DNA of 64,000 nt, from the NCBI RefSeq assembly GCF_000689395.1, contig NZ_HG966617.1:2072274-2136273 (forward strand). Reading direction: 5' to 3'. Under the pieces are notes generated by a model. The model saw only the letters and a program-made list of their open reading frames with translations. It was not told the origin of the DNA and made no database searches. Origin of the DNA: Candidatus Phaeomarinobacter ectocarpi (GTDB lineage: Bacteria; Pseudomonadota; Alphaproteobacteria; CGMCC-115125). Made by a program: the position numbers and the translations under genes. Below, piece by piece: positions 54,103 through 62,856 of this stretch (positions within the stretch are counted from its first letter, which is position 1; the number at the start of each line of letters is the position of its first letter).

Positions 54103-57100
54103 GGCGTCGCGCTTTCCGCTTCCTGATCCTTCGCCAGATCAAGAATGACCTGCAACTCCGACGACTCGCCGCCCCCTATGGCGTCAATCTCCTTTTGCAG
54201 AAGCTGCCGGCCAGCAAAGGCCTCCAGATCAACCGTGTTTACGGTCCTTTCCGGATCGGAGAAATCACCTGCAAACACGATGGTAGCTGCCGGCGCACCC
54301 TCAGGCACATTGAGGGTAAAGGTTGTTTCAGCATCAAGTGCCGCCCGGCCAATGTCCGCATAGGCGGCGGTTTTCACCTCTGCCATCTCCACCGCAACGT
54401 CAATGTCCGGCGCCCGCATAACGCCAGCCGTCATGGCAATCGTTCCGGCAATCTCGGAATAGGGTGTGGCGCCGGATGTAAGCGTGGCGTCAGCCAATGA
54501 CGCAAAATTCTTGATGTCTTCAAGTTGTTGAAGGCCATCAGACAACGCCGCCAGATCAAGCCCCGCCAATGTGCCGCCTTCGACCTTGAAACTGCCTTCG
54601 CCTTTGAGAGAGGAAACAAAAGCAAGTGCACTCAGACCGTTGCCCGTTGCAGTCAGGTCAAAAGCTGCGGTCCCTGTACCCACGGTTCCAAATCCCAGGG
54701 CTTCTGACGTGAGACCAGCATCGAGGTTTGTAGCTGCCATGGTTGCTTCAAGAGCAATCCCTGCATCGGCATTGACAGTGAGCACGCCGCGCACTTCCCC
54801 GCCAAAGACAGACGCGCGCAAATCAGAGAACGACAATTCCTGATCGACCACTTGCCCGCTCACAACCAGCTGATCCGCCACCAGCGGCCCGAACGAGACA
54901 CCGCCTCCGCTCGCGGTGAAATCAATGTCAGCCAGGTTCAGCAAGGAAGTGTCGAGAAGATCCGCGCTCCAATAGGAGTTGTTGTCAGCGTCAATGTCTT
55001 CTTCGTCTGACGTTACAGGGACGCGAAAATAGGTGCCGTCGAGAAGCCGGGAGAGCAGCAACAAATCGGTTTCCCGCGACGTCACCACCAAGGCACCAGC
55101 CGGACGTTTTTCAGCAGGCGCAAGACGCCCGTTTATGTCTGCATCAAAAGCACCGTCGGTGCCTTCAATGCGCACGGATGTTGCACCGATATCATAGCCG
55201 GTGCCGTCAAACGCCAAGCCACCGGTGACATCTACGGAACTGATGTCGCCAAGATAGTGCCCGGCCGCCTGTGCCACCGCCTGCGCGATCGGCGTGTCGA
55301 AAGCGACATCAAGATCAAAGCGTGCCGGCGAATGTGCAAAGTCCACCTGCCCGGCAACTGTCCCGGTCATGCCTGCCGTCGACGCCTGTATCGCCACAAT
55401 AGCCGGCGCACCCATCGTGCCCTCAACAACAGCAGTAACCGTCTGGGGTGTATCCGCAGCGCTCTTGGGCAACTGGTCCTGCGCGTCTGCCTCGGCCTGC
55501 TCTGCCGTATCACCGGAGAGCGCCATAAAGGCAGCCCCCACGCGCACCAGCTTTTGCCACTGGTCAGCACCAAACGTCGTGGTTACCGAGTACGCAGCAT
55601 CGGAAGTGCCATTCTGGCCCGGCGCAAATTGACCTTCGGTCTCAACGCGCACATCACCCGCGCGACCAAGAACCGAAAAACCCACCGTTTCCATCTGGCC
55701 ATCTGCAGCATCGCCAAGCGCCGCCTCGTCAGGCCACTGCGCCTTTGCGCTCATGGAGAGGGAGGAAAGACTGTCGAGGGATGCCTTGGGCAAAGGCAAA
55801 AGCCCGTCAAGCGAGGCAACGCTTGGGGCGGTCAACGTCGCCTGGAACTGTCCCTGCGTTGCTGACGACTGACCTGACAGCGTGGCACTCGCCCCCTGGG
55901 CACTCTGGAACAGCAATTCGCGAAGTGTCACATCGGTTTCATTGGTTTCAAGTTTAAGCGACAGGCTTTCCAGGTGGATCGGACCTGCATCAAGGGCCTC
56001 AACATTGAAAGCAACATTGCCGTCAAATCCCAGATCCACAGGTCGACCGGGAACGATTTTTCCAACGACCGGCAGGTTGTCCGTAGGCAGAGCAATTTTC
56101 TCGATATTGAGGGAAACCTCGACCTGCGGGCGTTGTTCAAACGAGGTGGCAAGCTGACCCGATATCAGTCCGCCATCCAGATCGATAAAGAGTTTGTCGA
56201 GGCTGACGCGAGCTGGCGTGAGGAAAACGGATGCTTTGGCCGCCATCTTCTCAAGTGGTTGCTCTGAGAAAATGTGCGGCACGGACCCCTTATTCAACCA
56301 ACTGACCAACTCTGAGGTCTTGCTGCCGCGAACAGAGACATCGCCTGAGAAATAGGCCCCTTCTCCGCCAATGGACAAGGCACCCTCAGCATTCGCCTCG
56401 GCATCCCCCGGCATCTGCACACTCAGGGATTTGACAGATATGGTGTCTCCGCCCGCTTCCGCTGAAACCTCCAGGTTGGACAGCCGGTCAGACGGCAACC
56501 GGACATCTTCAACCAGCACCCGATAAGAGCCGGCAGGCGCCTGTTCGATTGTCGCCTGGATCGCGCTGGCAACGGACGTCATTGTGAGCGGAAGACCGGC
56601 TGTATCAAATCCCGTGAAATCCAGCCGATTGAGAACAGCGTCCGTCTCAACGGTGAAACTGGGACCAGCCGTTGCAACAAACCCACCGGTCAGTGATACA
56701 GCCCCAGCCTCAGCTTCGATCTCGCGCAGAGTTATGCCGCCCGGTGTTGCCACCACCCCCGCTGACAGGGCCACTGGCTGCCCTGCGGTTAGCGCACCCA
56801 GAGCCGGCGCAAGTCCTGCTGCCGCATTGGCACTCACAGCCCCATCAAAGCGGATGTCCGCGCCCCGCCCGGTGACGATGCCACTGAAGGCCGCCTCTGC
56901 ATCCTTGAACGTCAAGGACACATTAGCCGGGTACGCTTTTTCAGATGATACTTCGCCCAGTGTCGCCAGAAAGTCCGCCTGCTCGCCGACAAACACCCCG
57001 GTGCCTTTGGCCTTGTACGGACCATTCAGGCTGCTGGCACCCACCAGCGCATTGATGGATGTAATTTCAAAGTCGGTGCCGATGCCAAGATTGCGCAGAC

Positions 57101-57620
57101 CAATCTGTCCCTCTTCAATTTCAATCTCGCCGATTGTCAAAGGCGGCAGGACATCAAGGGCGCCTTGAACAGCGCTATCAGGCTCACTCGGCGTAACGAG
57201 CGTCTCACCCTCAGGACTTTCTGAAGAACCATTCTGGAAGAGCCAGTTGCCGCGCCCCTCAGGCGTTTCCTCAAGCCACAGCACGGGTTGCTTCATGGAC
57301 AGGCGGCTGATGTTCAGATCACCCCTGAAAAGGGAGCCCACGGACAACTCTGCCGTCATGCTCTCTATCTCAGCCATGTGAGGTGCCGAGGCGCCCGGCG
57401 CATTCGCAAGCGTCATGCGGCCCAGTGTCAGCTTTGGTGTTGGAAGAAGTGAAATGCGGACATCACCCGATATAGTGACATCCCGACCTGTCACGGCCTC
57501 TGCCTGAGCCTCGATCAGACCGGCATAGCGGCTCCAATCCAGAAATCCAGGGACAATCAGAATTGCTGCCACAATGAGTGCAAGTGCCAACCCTGCGTAG
57601 GACCAGATAGACCGCAACAC
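54099..57620 (-). CDS. Large AsmA-family protein
   Basis: 1,173-residue inner-membrane-anchored periplasmic protein of the AsmA/TamB-like group, thought to help outer-membrane lipid or protein transport. It starts VLRSIWSYAGLALALIVAAILIVPGFLDW, one membrane segment, then the AsmA domain (GRDVTISGDVRISLLPTPKLTLGRMTLANAPG). A long beta-repeat region follows, and the C-terminal AsmA_2-type segment is GTAAFDLTATGNGLSALAFVSSLKGEGSFKVEGGTLAGLDL. I chose GTG 57620 (GGGGAG upstream); the frame extends to 57677. It is divergent from the DUF4169 gene. Confidence 0.9.
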   Translation of the reverse strand: MLRSIWSYAGLALALIVAAILIVPGFLDWSRYAGLIEAQAEAVTGRDVTISGDVRISLLPTPKLTLGRMTLANAPGASAPHMAEIESMTAELSVGSLFRGDLNISRLSMKQPVLWLEETPEGRGNWLFQNGSSESPEGETLVTPSEPDSAVQGALDVLPPLTIGEIEIEEGQIGLRNLGIGTDFEITSINALVGASSLNGPYKAKGTGVFVGEQADFLATLGEVSSEKAYPANVSLTFKDAEAAFSGIVTGRGADIRFDGAVSANAAAGLAPALGALTAGQPVALSAGVVATPGGITLREIEAEAGAVSLTGGFVATAGPSFTVETDAVLNRLDFTGFDTAGLPLTMTSVASAIQATIEQAPAGSYRVLVEDVRLPSDRLSNLEVSAEAGGDTISVKSLSVQMPGDAEANAEGALSIGGEGAYFSGDVSVRGSKTSELVSWLNKGSVPHIFSEQPLEKMAAKASVFLTPARVSLDKLFIDLDGGLISGQLATSFEQRPQVEVSLNIEKIALPTDNLPVVGKIVPGRPVDLGFDGNVAFNVEALDAGPIHLESLSLKLETNETDVTLRELLFQSAQGASATLSGQSSATQGQFQATLTAPSVASLDGLLPLPKASLDSLSSLSMSAKAQWPDEAALGDAADGQMETVGFSVLGRAGDVRVETEGQFAPGQNGTSDAAYSVTTTFGADQWQKLVRVGAAFMALSGDTAEQAEADAQDQLPKSAADTPQTVTAVVEGTMGAPAIVAIQASTAGMTGTVAGQVDFAHSPARFDLDVAFDTPIAQAVAQAAGHYLGDISSVDVTGGLAFDGTGYDIGATSVRIEGTDGAFDADINGRLAPAEKRPAGALVVTSRETDLLLLSRLLDGTYFRVPVTSDEEDIDADNNSYWSADLLDTSLLNLADIDFTASGGGVSFGPLVADQLVVSGQVVDQELSFSDLRASVFGGEVRGVLTVNADAGIALEATMAATNLDAGLTSEALGFGTVGTGTAAFDLTATGNGLSALAFVSSLKGEGSFKVEGGTLAGLDLAALSDGLQQLEDIKNFASLADATLTSGATPYSEIAGTIAMTAGVMRAPDIDVAVEMAEVKTAAYADIGRAALDAETTFTLNVPEGAPAATIVFAGDFSDPERTVNTVDLEAFAGRQLLQKEIDAIGGGESSELQVILDLAKDQEAESATP

Positions 57621-57776
57621 TTTCTCCCCACCGGCATCAAAGGCCACAACCGCACAAACGGCCCCACGCCTTCGCATTTCCCTGCATTCGGAATACGCTA
57701 CTCAGGCTCGAAGGCCAAATATTTACGCGATTTTTGGCGAAATTTGAGAGCCATTCTCATCGGGATATCGCTCATT

Positions 57777-58037
57777 GTGACGGATAAAGACAATCAGCCC
57801 GAAAATGTGGTCGATCTGGCCTCTGTAAAACGAGCCAAAACCGCGACCAGCAAGCCGCGGCACGTCAAGAAGCAGGAAGCCCGCGCGGAAAAGGCAAGGA
57901 AGGCTGAGGCCAACCGCGTTCGATCCGGCCGCTCGAAGGCACAGAAGGCGCGCGACAAAGCTCCTACGGAAAAGCTTCACAGGCTCGTGGACGCTTCGCG
58001 CCTCAACAAGACACCGGACACAGACCCCGACAGCTAA
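57777..58037 (+). CDS. DUF4169 family small basic protein
   Basis: About 86 residues, very rich in Lys, Arg and Ala: NVVDLASVKRAKTA, then KKQEARAEKARKAEANRVRSGRSKAQKARDK. This N-term 'V-NL/DL-x-RK' start and the charged helix match DUF4169, an alphaproteobacterial family of unknown function. GTG 57777 is my start; TTG 57744 would add 11 residues. Convergent with the oxidase gene, 6 bases apart. Confidence 0.8.
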   Translation: MTDKDNQPENVVDLASVKRAKTATSKPRHVKKQEARAEKARKAEANRVRSGRSKAQKARDKAPTEKLHRLVDASRLNKTPDTDPDS

Positions 58038-58043
58038 CCGGCT

Positions 58044-59444
58044 TTACGCATCCGGCAGCATCTTGCCCGGGTTCATGATGCCCTGAGGATCAAAGGCCCG
58101 TTTGACGGCACGCATCGCCGGCACAGCGTCGCCGTGTTCGCGCAGCAGAAAATCGCGTTTCCCAAGGCCAATACCATGCTCCCCCGTGCAGGTACCCCCG
58201 GCATCAAGCGCACGCATCACAAGCCTCTCATGCAGAGCCTTTGCCGACGCAACCTCGTCCGGCTTCAATGGATCCACCAGCATGATCAGATGAAAGTTGC
58301 CGTCCCCCACATGCCCCACCAACGGCGCCATCAGATCGGTACTGTCTACGTCAGCACGCGTGTCAGAGATGACATCGGCCAGCCGCGACACGGGCACACA
58401 AACATCCGTTGTGAACCCCTGCTTGCCCGGCTCCAGTGCAAGGGCCGAATAATAGGCGTTGTGCCGGGCTTCCCATAGGCGGGTGCGGTCCTCAGCACGC
58501 GAACTCCATTGAAAACCGCGACCGCCATTAGCGTCCGCCAGATCAGCCACCCGTTGCGATTGTTCCTGTACCGAGGCTGACGTGCCATGAAACTCAAGGA
58601 ACAACATCGGCTGCTCCGGCAGTGTCAGCTTCGAATATGCATTGCATGCCCGCACCATGGCGGCATCCATCAGTTCTATGCGCGCCACCGGAATGCCCGA
58701 TTGGATGGTCTCGATCACCGTAGCAACAGCCTGATCCACACTTTCAAACGAGCATGTCGCTGCGCCCACATCTTCCGGGATGCCGTGCAAACGCAGTGTG
58801 ATTTCCGTCACCACGCCGAGCGTGCCCTCGGACCCCACAAGCAGGTGCGTAAGGTCATAGCCGGCAGCAGATTTGCGCGCGCGACCGCCGGTCTGAACAA
58901 TTGAACCGTCCGCCATGACGACAGTCAGACCCAACACGTTTTCACGAATAGTGCCGTAGCGAACGGCATTGGTGCCACTTGCGCGCGTTGACACCATGCC
59001 GCCAATGCTCGCATCCGCCCCGGGATCCACAGGCATGAAAAGACCTGTGTCGCGCAGATGTGCATTGAGTGCTTTTCGGGTGATGCCTGCTTCAACCGTA
59101 CAATCAAGGTCTTCAGGCGAGACACGTATCACCTGCGCCATCTGAGACATATCAATGGCAATGCCACCATGAACCGCCGTTACGTGCCCCTCAAGAGACG
59201 TACCCGCTCCAAAGGGAATGACGGGCACTTTGTGTTTTGCGCACAGGGTAACAACCGTGGAAACCTCCTGCGTGGTCAGGGGAAACACGACTGCGTCAGG
59301 GGCAGCTCCGGCGTGCCAGCTTTCATCATGCCCATGCTGGTCGCGGACGGCCTGTGCCGTCGAGAGCCGCTCGCCAAACAGGGGGCGCAAGTCATCAATG
59401 ACTTCATGCGCGGTTGGGCATTTGAACGCCTCAGGCAAATCCAT
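58044..59444 (-). CDS. FAD-linked oxidase, D-lactate dehydrogenase/glycolate oxidase GlcD type
   Basis: FAD enzyme oxidising a 2-hydroxy acid, electrons passing to the respiratory chain. The 466 residues have the FAD-binding_4 domain (VPVIPFGAGTSLEGH; PGADASIGGMVSTRASGTNAVRYGTIRENVLGLTVVMADG; SEGTLGVVTEI) and the FAD-oxidase C-terminal domain ending GTCTGEHGIGLGKRDFLL and FDPQGIMNPGKMLPDA. D-lactate is the likeliest substrate. ATG 59444 follows AGGAG; the frame extends to 59504. Confidence 0.92.
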   Translation of the reverse strand: MDLPEAFKCPTAHEVIDDLRPLFGERLSTAQAVRDQHGHDESWHAGAAPDAVVFPLTTQEVSTVVTLCAKHKVPVIPFGAGTSLEGHVTAVHGGIAIDMSQMAQVIRVSPEDLDCTVEAGITRKALNAHLRDTGLFMPVDPGADASIGGMVSTRASGTNAVRYGTIRENVLGLTVVMADGSIVQTGGRARKSAAGYDLTHLLVGSEGTLGVVTEITLRLHGIPEDVGAATCSFESVDQAVATVIETIQSGIPVARIELMDAAMVRACNAYSKLTLPEQPMLFLEFHGTSASVQEQSQRVADLADANGGRGFQWSSRAEDRTRLWEARHNAYYSALALEPGKQGFTTDVCVPVSRLADVISDTRADVDSTDLMAPLVGHVGDGNFHLIMLVDPLKPDEVASAKALHERLVMRALDAGGTCTGEHGIGLGKRDFLLREHGDAVPAMRAVKRAFDPQGIMNPGKMLPDA

Positions 59445-59640
59445 ACGGCCTACTCCTGAAAAAGCTCGCTGGTGAGGCTTCAGCTTAACCGCCACTGCGA
59501 CCATTCGCCATTCAGCACCCGTTCACCAGCACTCTTATAGCGTTGCCCGGTACATAGGCGACCAAGCCGCTTGGGGATTGGCCGTGGCTCCCCCTATGAT
59601 CAGCACCAACAGTTTAATTGGTATGATAGCAGGCAACACT

Positions 59641-60159
59641 ATGACCGCCGCCACAAAGTCCTACACAGCTCCCCTCGTCGCGCCTCCCATGAAGGTCATC
59701 GAGGAGTGGATTGACTACAATGGCCACATGAACATGGCCTTCTACAACACCGTGTTCGACAAGGCGGTAGATGCCCTTTTTATGGATGTGGGCATAAGCG
59801 AGGATTACGTCACCAAAGAGTTGGCATCTGTTTTCACAGCTGAAATCCATGTGACCTATGCGCAGGAACTGTCCCTGCACGACCCCATCAAAGTGACCTG
59901 CCAATTGCTCGACTTTGATGCCAAGCGCATCCATATGTTCCTGGAGATGTATCACGCAGAAGAAGGCTACCTCGCCGCAACCATGGAGCAGATTGGCATC
60001 CATGTGAGCATGGAGTCTCGGCGCTCCGCCGTAATGCCCGACTGGGTACTGGCGGAACTGCAGGCCCTGAAAGACGCCCATAAAGAGTTGCCCATCAAAC
60101 CTCAGGTCGGCCGCGTGATCGGCATTCCCAAAAAGTCCGCAGGAGCGACAAGCGCGTGA
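59641..60159 (+). CDS. Hotdog-fold thioesterase family protein
   Basis: Acyl-CoA thioesterase of the 4HBT type, about 172 residues. The active-site helix region reads WIDYNGHMNMAFYNTVFDKAVDALF, with Asp/Asn and His-Met pattern seen in 4-hydroxybenzoyl-CoA thioesterase relatives, and VTYAQELSLHDPIKVTCQLLDFDAKRIHMFLEMYHA follows. Similar sequences include betainyl-CoA thioesterases of carnitine breakdown, so a polar acyl-CoA is possible. Start is uncertain; ATG at 59641, 59623 or 59596 or TTG-type 59578 are in frame. Its TGA overlaps the next gene's GTG. Confidence 0.88.
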   Translation: MTAATKSYTAPLVAPPMKVIEEWIDYNGHMNMAFYNTVFDKAVDALFMDVGISEDYVTKELASVFTAEIHVTYAQELSLHDPIKVTCQLLDFDAKRIHMFLEMYHAEEGYLAATMEQIGIHVSMESRRSAVMPDWVLAELQALKDAHKELPIKPQVGRVIGIPKKSAGATSA

Positions 60160-60671
60160 TCCAACTATTCTTCCTGGTTCTGACGGTTCTCTTCGTGCCT
60201 GCACACATAGTGCCGGCACAGGCACAACAAATTGGTGCGGATTGTCAAAGCCCCGCCCTCCCCGGCGTCAACTGGCATCGCTGTTACCTTGAAGACAAAC
60301 CCCTGTCGCGCGTTGACCTGACCGGCGCCAAGCTGCGGGAGGCCCGCCTGCTCCGCGCAATCCTCATTCAGGCAACGCTTGTTGATGTTGATGCGCGCCG
60401 CGCAAAACTCATGCGCGCACGCGCAGAACAGGCCGACTTCACCAACGCTGATCTGCGTGAAGCGGATTTCACGCGCGCAAACCTTGACGGCGCAAACCTG
60501 ACAGGCGCTGATCTGCGCCGCACCCGATTGTTCAAGGCAACCCTGCGCGGTGCGAACCTGACCAATGCCCGTCTGGGCCGTACAGATATTCTGGATGCGG
60601 ATCTTACCGGCGCGACCTGGACCAACGGCACCTATATCTGCGGACCAGATTCAATCGGGCAGTGCAAGTAG
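60156..60671 (+). CDS. Secreted pentapeptide-repeat protein
   Basis: 171-residue protein with a signal peptide (IQLFFLVLTVLFVPAHIVPAQA) followed by about twelve A-D/N-L-x-x pentapeptides (VDLTG AKLRE ARLLR; ADFTN ADLRE ADFTR ANLDG ANLTG ADLRR), which make a quadrilateral beta-helix. Two cysteines precede the repeats and two follow them (CQSP, HRCY; ICGP, QCK), so disulfides may cap the coil in the periplasm. The GTG start overlaps the thioesterase stop (GTGA). Its function is unknown; location outside the cytoplasm argues against a gyrase-mimic role. Confidence 0.85.
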   Translation: MIQLFFLVLTVLFVPAHIVPAQAQQIGADCQSPALPGVNWHRCYLEDKPLSRVDLTGAKLREARLLRAILIQATLVDVDARRAKLMRARAEQADFTNADLREADFTRANLDGANLTGADLRRTRLFKATLRGANLTNARLGRTDILDADLTGATWTNGTYICGPDSIGQCK

Positions 60672-60674
60672 CAC

Positions 60675-60980
60675 CTAGGATTGCGCCGGTGCGCAGCGCG
60701 CAAGCATCGCTTCCAGACTGCGCGCCTGCTGGCGCAGTCGCCTGTGAGGAATTGAGTCGACCCGTTCCCTGTAGCGCACCACAGACACGTCCAGGGAGCT
60801 CATTTCGTCCCGCAGCCTGTCCATATGCGCACGAAATTGAGCAATTTCGGCTTTCTGCTTGTCGATGGCCTCAACGATCCCGGCAACCCTTCGGCCCAGG
60901 TCGTCCAGTTCATCTGTCTTGGTGACCGTGTCGCCAGCGATTTCCGAACACCGCCGCGTAAACTCAACAACATTACCCAT
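60675..60980 (-). CDS. Small coiled-coil hypothetical protein
   Basis: 101 residues, mostly one heptad-like helix (VAGIVEAIDKQKAEIAQFRAHMDRLRDEM). No signal peptide or membrane segment. GGAGG lies 9 bases before the ATG, which supports expression. It is convergent with the pentapeptide gene (4 bases apart) and divergent from the ClC gene. No family recognised. Confidence 0.65.
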   Translation of the reverse strand: MGNVVEFTRRCSEIAGDTVTKTDELDDLGRRVAGIVEAIDKQKAEIAQFRAHMDRLRDEMSSLDVSVVRYRERVDSIPHRRLRQQARSLEAMLARCAPAQS

Positions 60981-61162
60981 TCTAGAGTGCCTCCAACTCT
61001 CGTGACCCTGCTCCTTCCTACGTAGCCTGACCGCATATCGGACTTCCCGGGACCCGCGAGCATGGTCAAATTCAGGCCGGAAACCGGCACTTTGGTTAAG
61101 CCTTTACTTTCATGATGCCGTTTCCCGGTTTATCCATGTGTCAGAAAGGGAATTTCGAGTGC

Positions 61163-62791
61163 ATGAGTGACACCCCGCTGACATCCCAACGCATCAGGCT
61201 CGAAAACGCCCTGCGCCGCGCGACCACGTCGCCCGTGCCTCGCGTATGGCTGGCAGCGCTGCTTGTTGGTGTCCTGGCAGGATACGCGGCAATCGGCTTC
61301 CGGCTCGCCATTGGCGGCATCCAGTATCTCTGGCTCGGAGAAACCGAAGAAAATCTGTTCCGGTTTCTACAGGAGACCCCCGCCTGGCTGATCATCGCAG
61401 GGCCAACCACCGCAGGCCTCGTAGTTGGCCTGTGGCTGACCTTTTTGCAGCCTGGCAATCGCGCCGAAGGCGTGGCGGATGTGATTGAAGCCCGAGCGGT
61501 GGGTGCTGGACGCCTGCCCCTGTGGAAGGGTCTGGGCAGCGCCATCGTATCAATCATTTCATTGGGCGGTGGTGCCAGTGCCGGCCGCGAAGGCCCCGCG
61601 GTCCATTTGGGCGCCACTCTTGGCTCGTTTCTGGGGGAGCGTTTCGGCTTCACGCCAACCCATCTGCGGACACTGCTGGCAGCCGGTGCAGCGGCGGCTG
61701 TCGCTGCTTCCTTCAATGCGCCCATCGCAGGGGTTTTGTTCGCACTGGAAGTTGTTCTGGGCCACTACGCCTTGCGGGCATCCGGCCCCATCGTCATCGC
61801 CAGTGTGGTGGGCGCGTTGCTCGCCCGCATCCACATGGGGTCATCTCCCACATTCGTCATTCCCGAATACATGATCACCAGCCTGGCTGACTTTCCAGCC
61901 TTCGCCCTGCTCGGCGTCGTGTCCGCCCTCGTTGCCATGGCTTTCATGGCAACGATCATGCGCGCCGACACACTGGCACGGCAGGTTAGCATTCCCTTGT
62001 GGCTGCGGCCCGTCCTTGGAGGTCTGATCATCGGCGCCATCGGCATCTGGTATCCGCAGGCTCTTGGCGTTGGGTATGCAGCCACCGATGCGGCATTGCA
62101 GGGTCAGTTTGGTCTGGTGCTTCTGCTGAGCCTCATCGTCGTGAAAACACTCGCCACCGCAATCACCATCGCCAGCCGATTTGGCGGCGGTGTGTTTTCG
62201 CCAGCCTTGTATCTGGGCGCCATGACCGGCGGCGCTTTTGGACTGATCATCGCGCAAGCCGCACCCGAGATCGCATTCTCCACCCACGCGGTCTACGCCA
62301 TTGTTGGCATGGGGGCGGTTGCAGGTGCAGTCCTTGGCGCGCCGCTCTCCACCCTGCTAATCGCCTTCGAATTGACCGGCGGCTATGAAATGACAGTGGC
62401 CTTGATGGTCGCGATCTCCATCGCCACTGCCCTGACGCAGGGTCTGTTGGGCAAAAGCTTCTTCCACTGGCAGTTGGAACGCCGTGGATTGCGGCTCTAT
62501 GGCGGGCCGCGCTGGCAGATCTTGCAGACGGTGTTGGTGCAGGATTTCATGCAGCGCGTCGTGGATGATGAAAACACACCACTCCAGAAACTGGACGAGG
62601 ACGACGAGCGGCTGTTCATCGGCGACACGCTGGAGAAAACGCTGGCCCTCTTCGAGGCCTCTCAGCACGAGACATTGCCGGTGGTTCAACCTTCAGAACA
62701 CCTCGAAATCGTGGGAACAGTCAGCCATGCAGACGCCTTGCGCGCCTACAATGAAGCCCTGGTTGAAGCCTCTCGGGAAGAACACGAGTAG
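61163..62791 (+). CDS. ClC-type chloride channel or H+/Cl- antiporter
   Basis: Inner-membrane anion transporter of about 542 residues. The selectivity-filter motifs are GREGPAVHLGATLG (gating Glu at the E148 position of EcClC) and GGGVFSPALYLGAMTGGAFG. A C-terminal cytoplasmic segment (VLVQDFMQRVVDDENTPLQKLDEDD... and HLEIVGTVSHADALRAY) is CBS-like, one or two degenerate repeats. ATG 61163 begins the conserved part; the frame starts earlier at 61112. Channel versus antiporter cannot be told by eye. Confidence 0.92.
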   Translation: MSDTPLTSQRIRLENALRRATTSPVPRVWLAALLVGVLAGYAAIGFRLAIGGIQYLWLGETEENLFRFLQETPAWLIIAGPTTAGLVVGLWLTFLQPGNRAEGVADVIEARAVGAGRLPLWKGLGSAIVSIISLGGGASAGREGPAVHLGATLGSFLGERFGFTPTHLRTLLAAGAAAAVAASFNAPIAGVLFALEVVLGHYALRASGPIVIASVVGALLARIHMGSSPTFVIPEYMITSLADFPAFALLGVVSALVAMAFMATIMRADTLARQVSIPLWLRPVLGGLIIGAIGIWYPQALGVGYAATDAALQGQFGLVLLLSLIVVKTLATAITIASRFGGGVFSPALYLGAMTGGAFGLIIAQAAPEIAFSTHAVYAIVGMGAVAGAVLGAPLSTLLIAFELTGGYEMTVALMVAISIATALTQGLLGKSFFHWQLERRGLRLYGGPRWQILQTVLVQDFMQRVVDDENTPLQKLDEDDERLFIGDTLEKTLALFEASQHETLPVVQPSEHLEIVGTVSHADALRAYNEALVEASREEHE

Positions 62792-62856
62792 GACATTCCT
62801 GATTTGCGGCTTTCTGCCTCGCCGCGACGCATGTTCATGCTAAGTTCCCGATTCTG

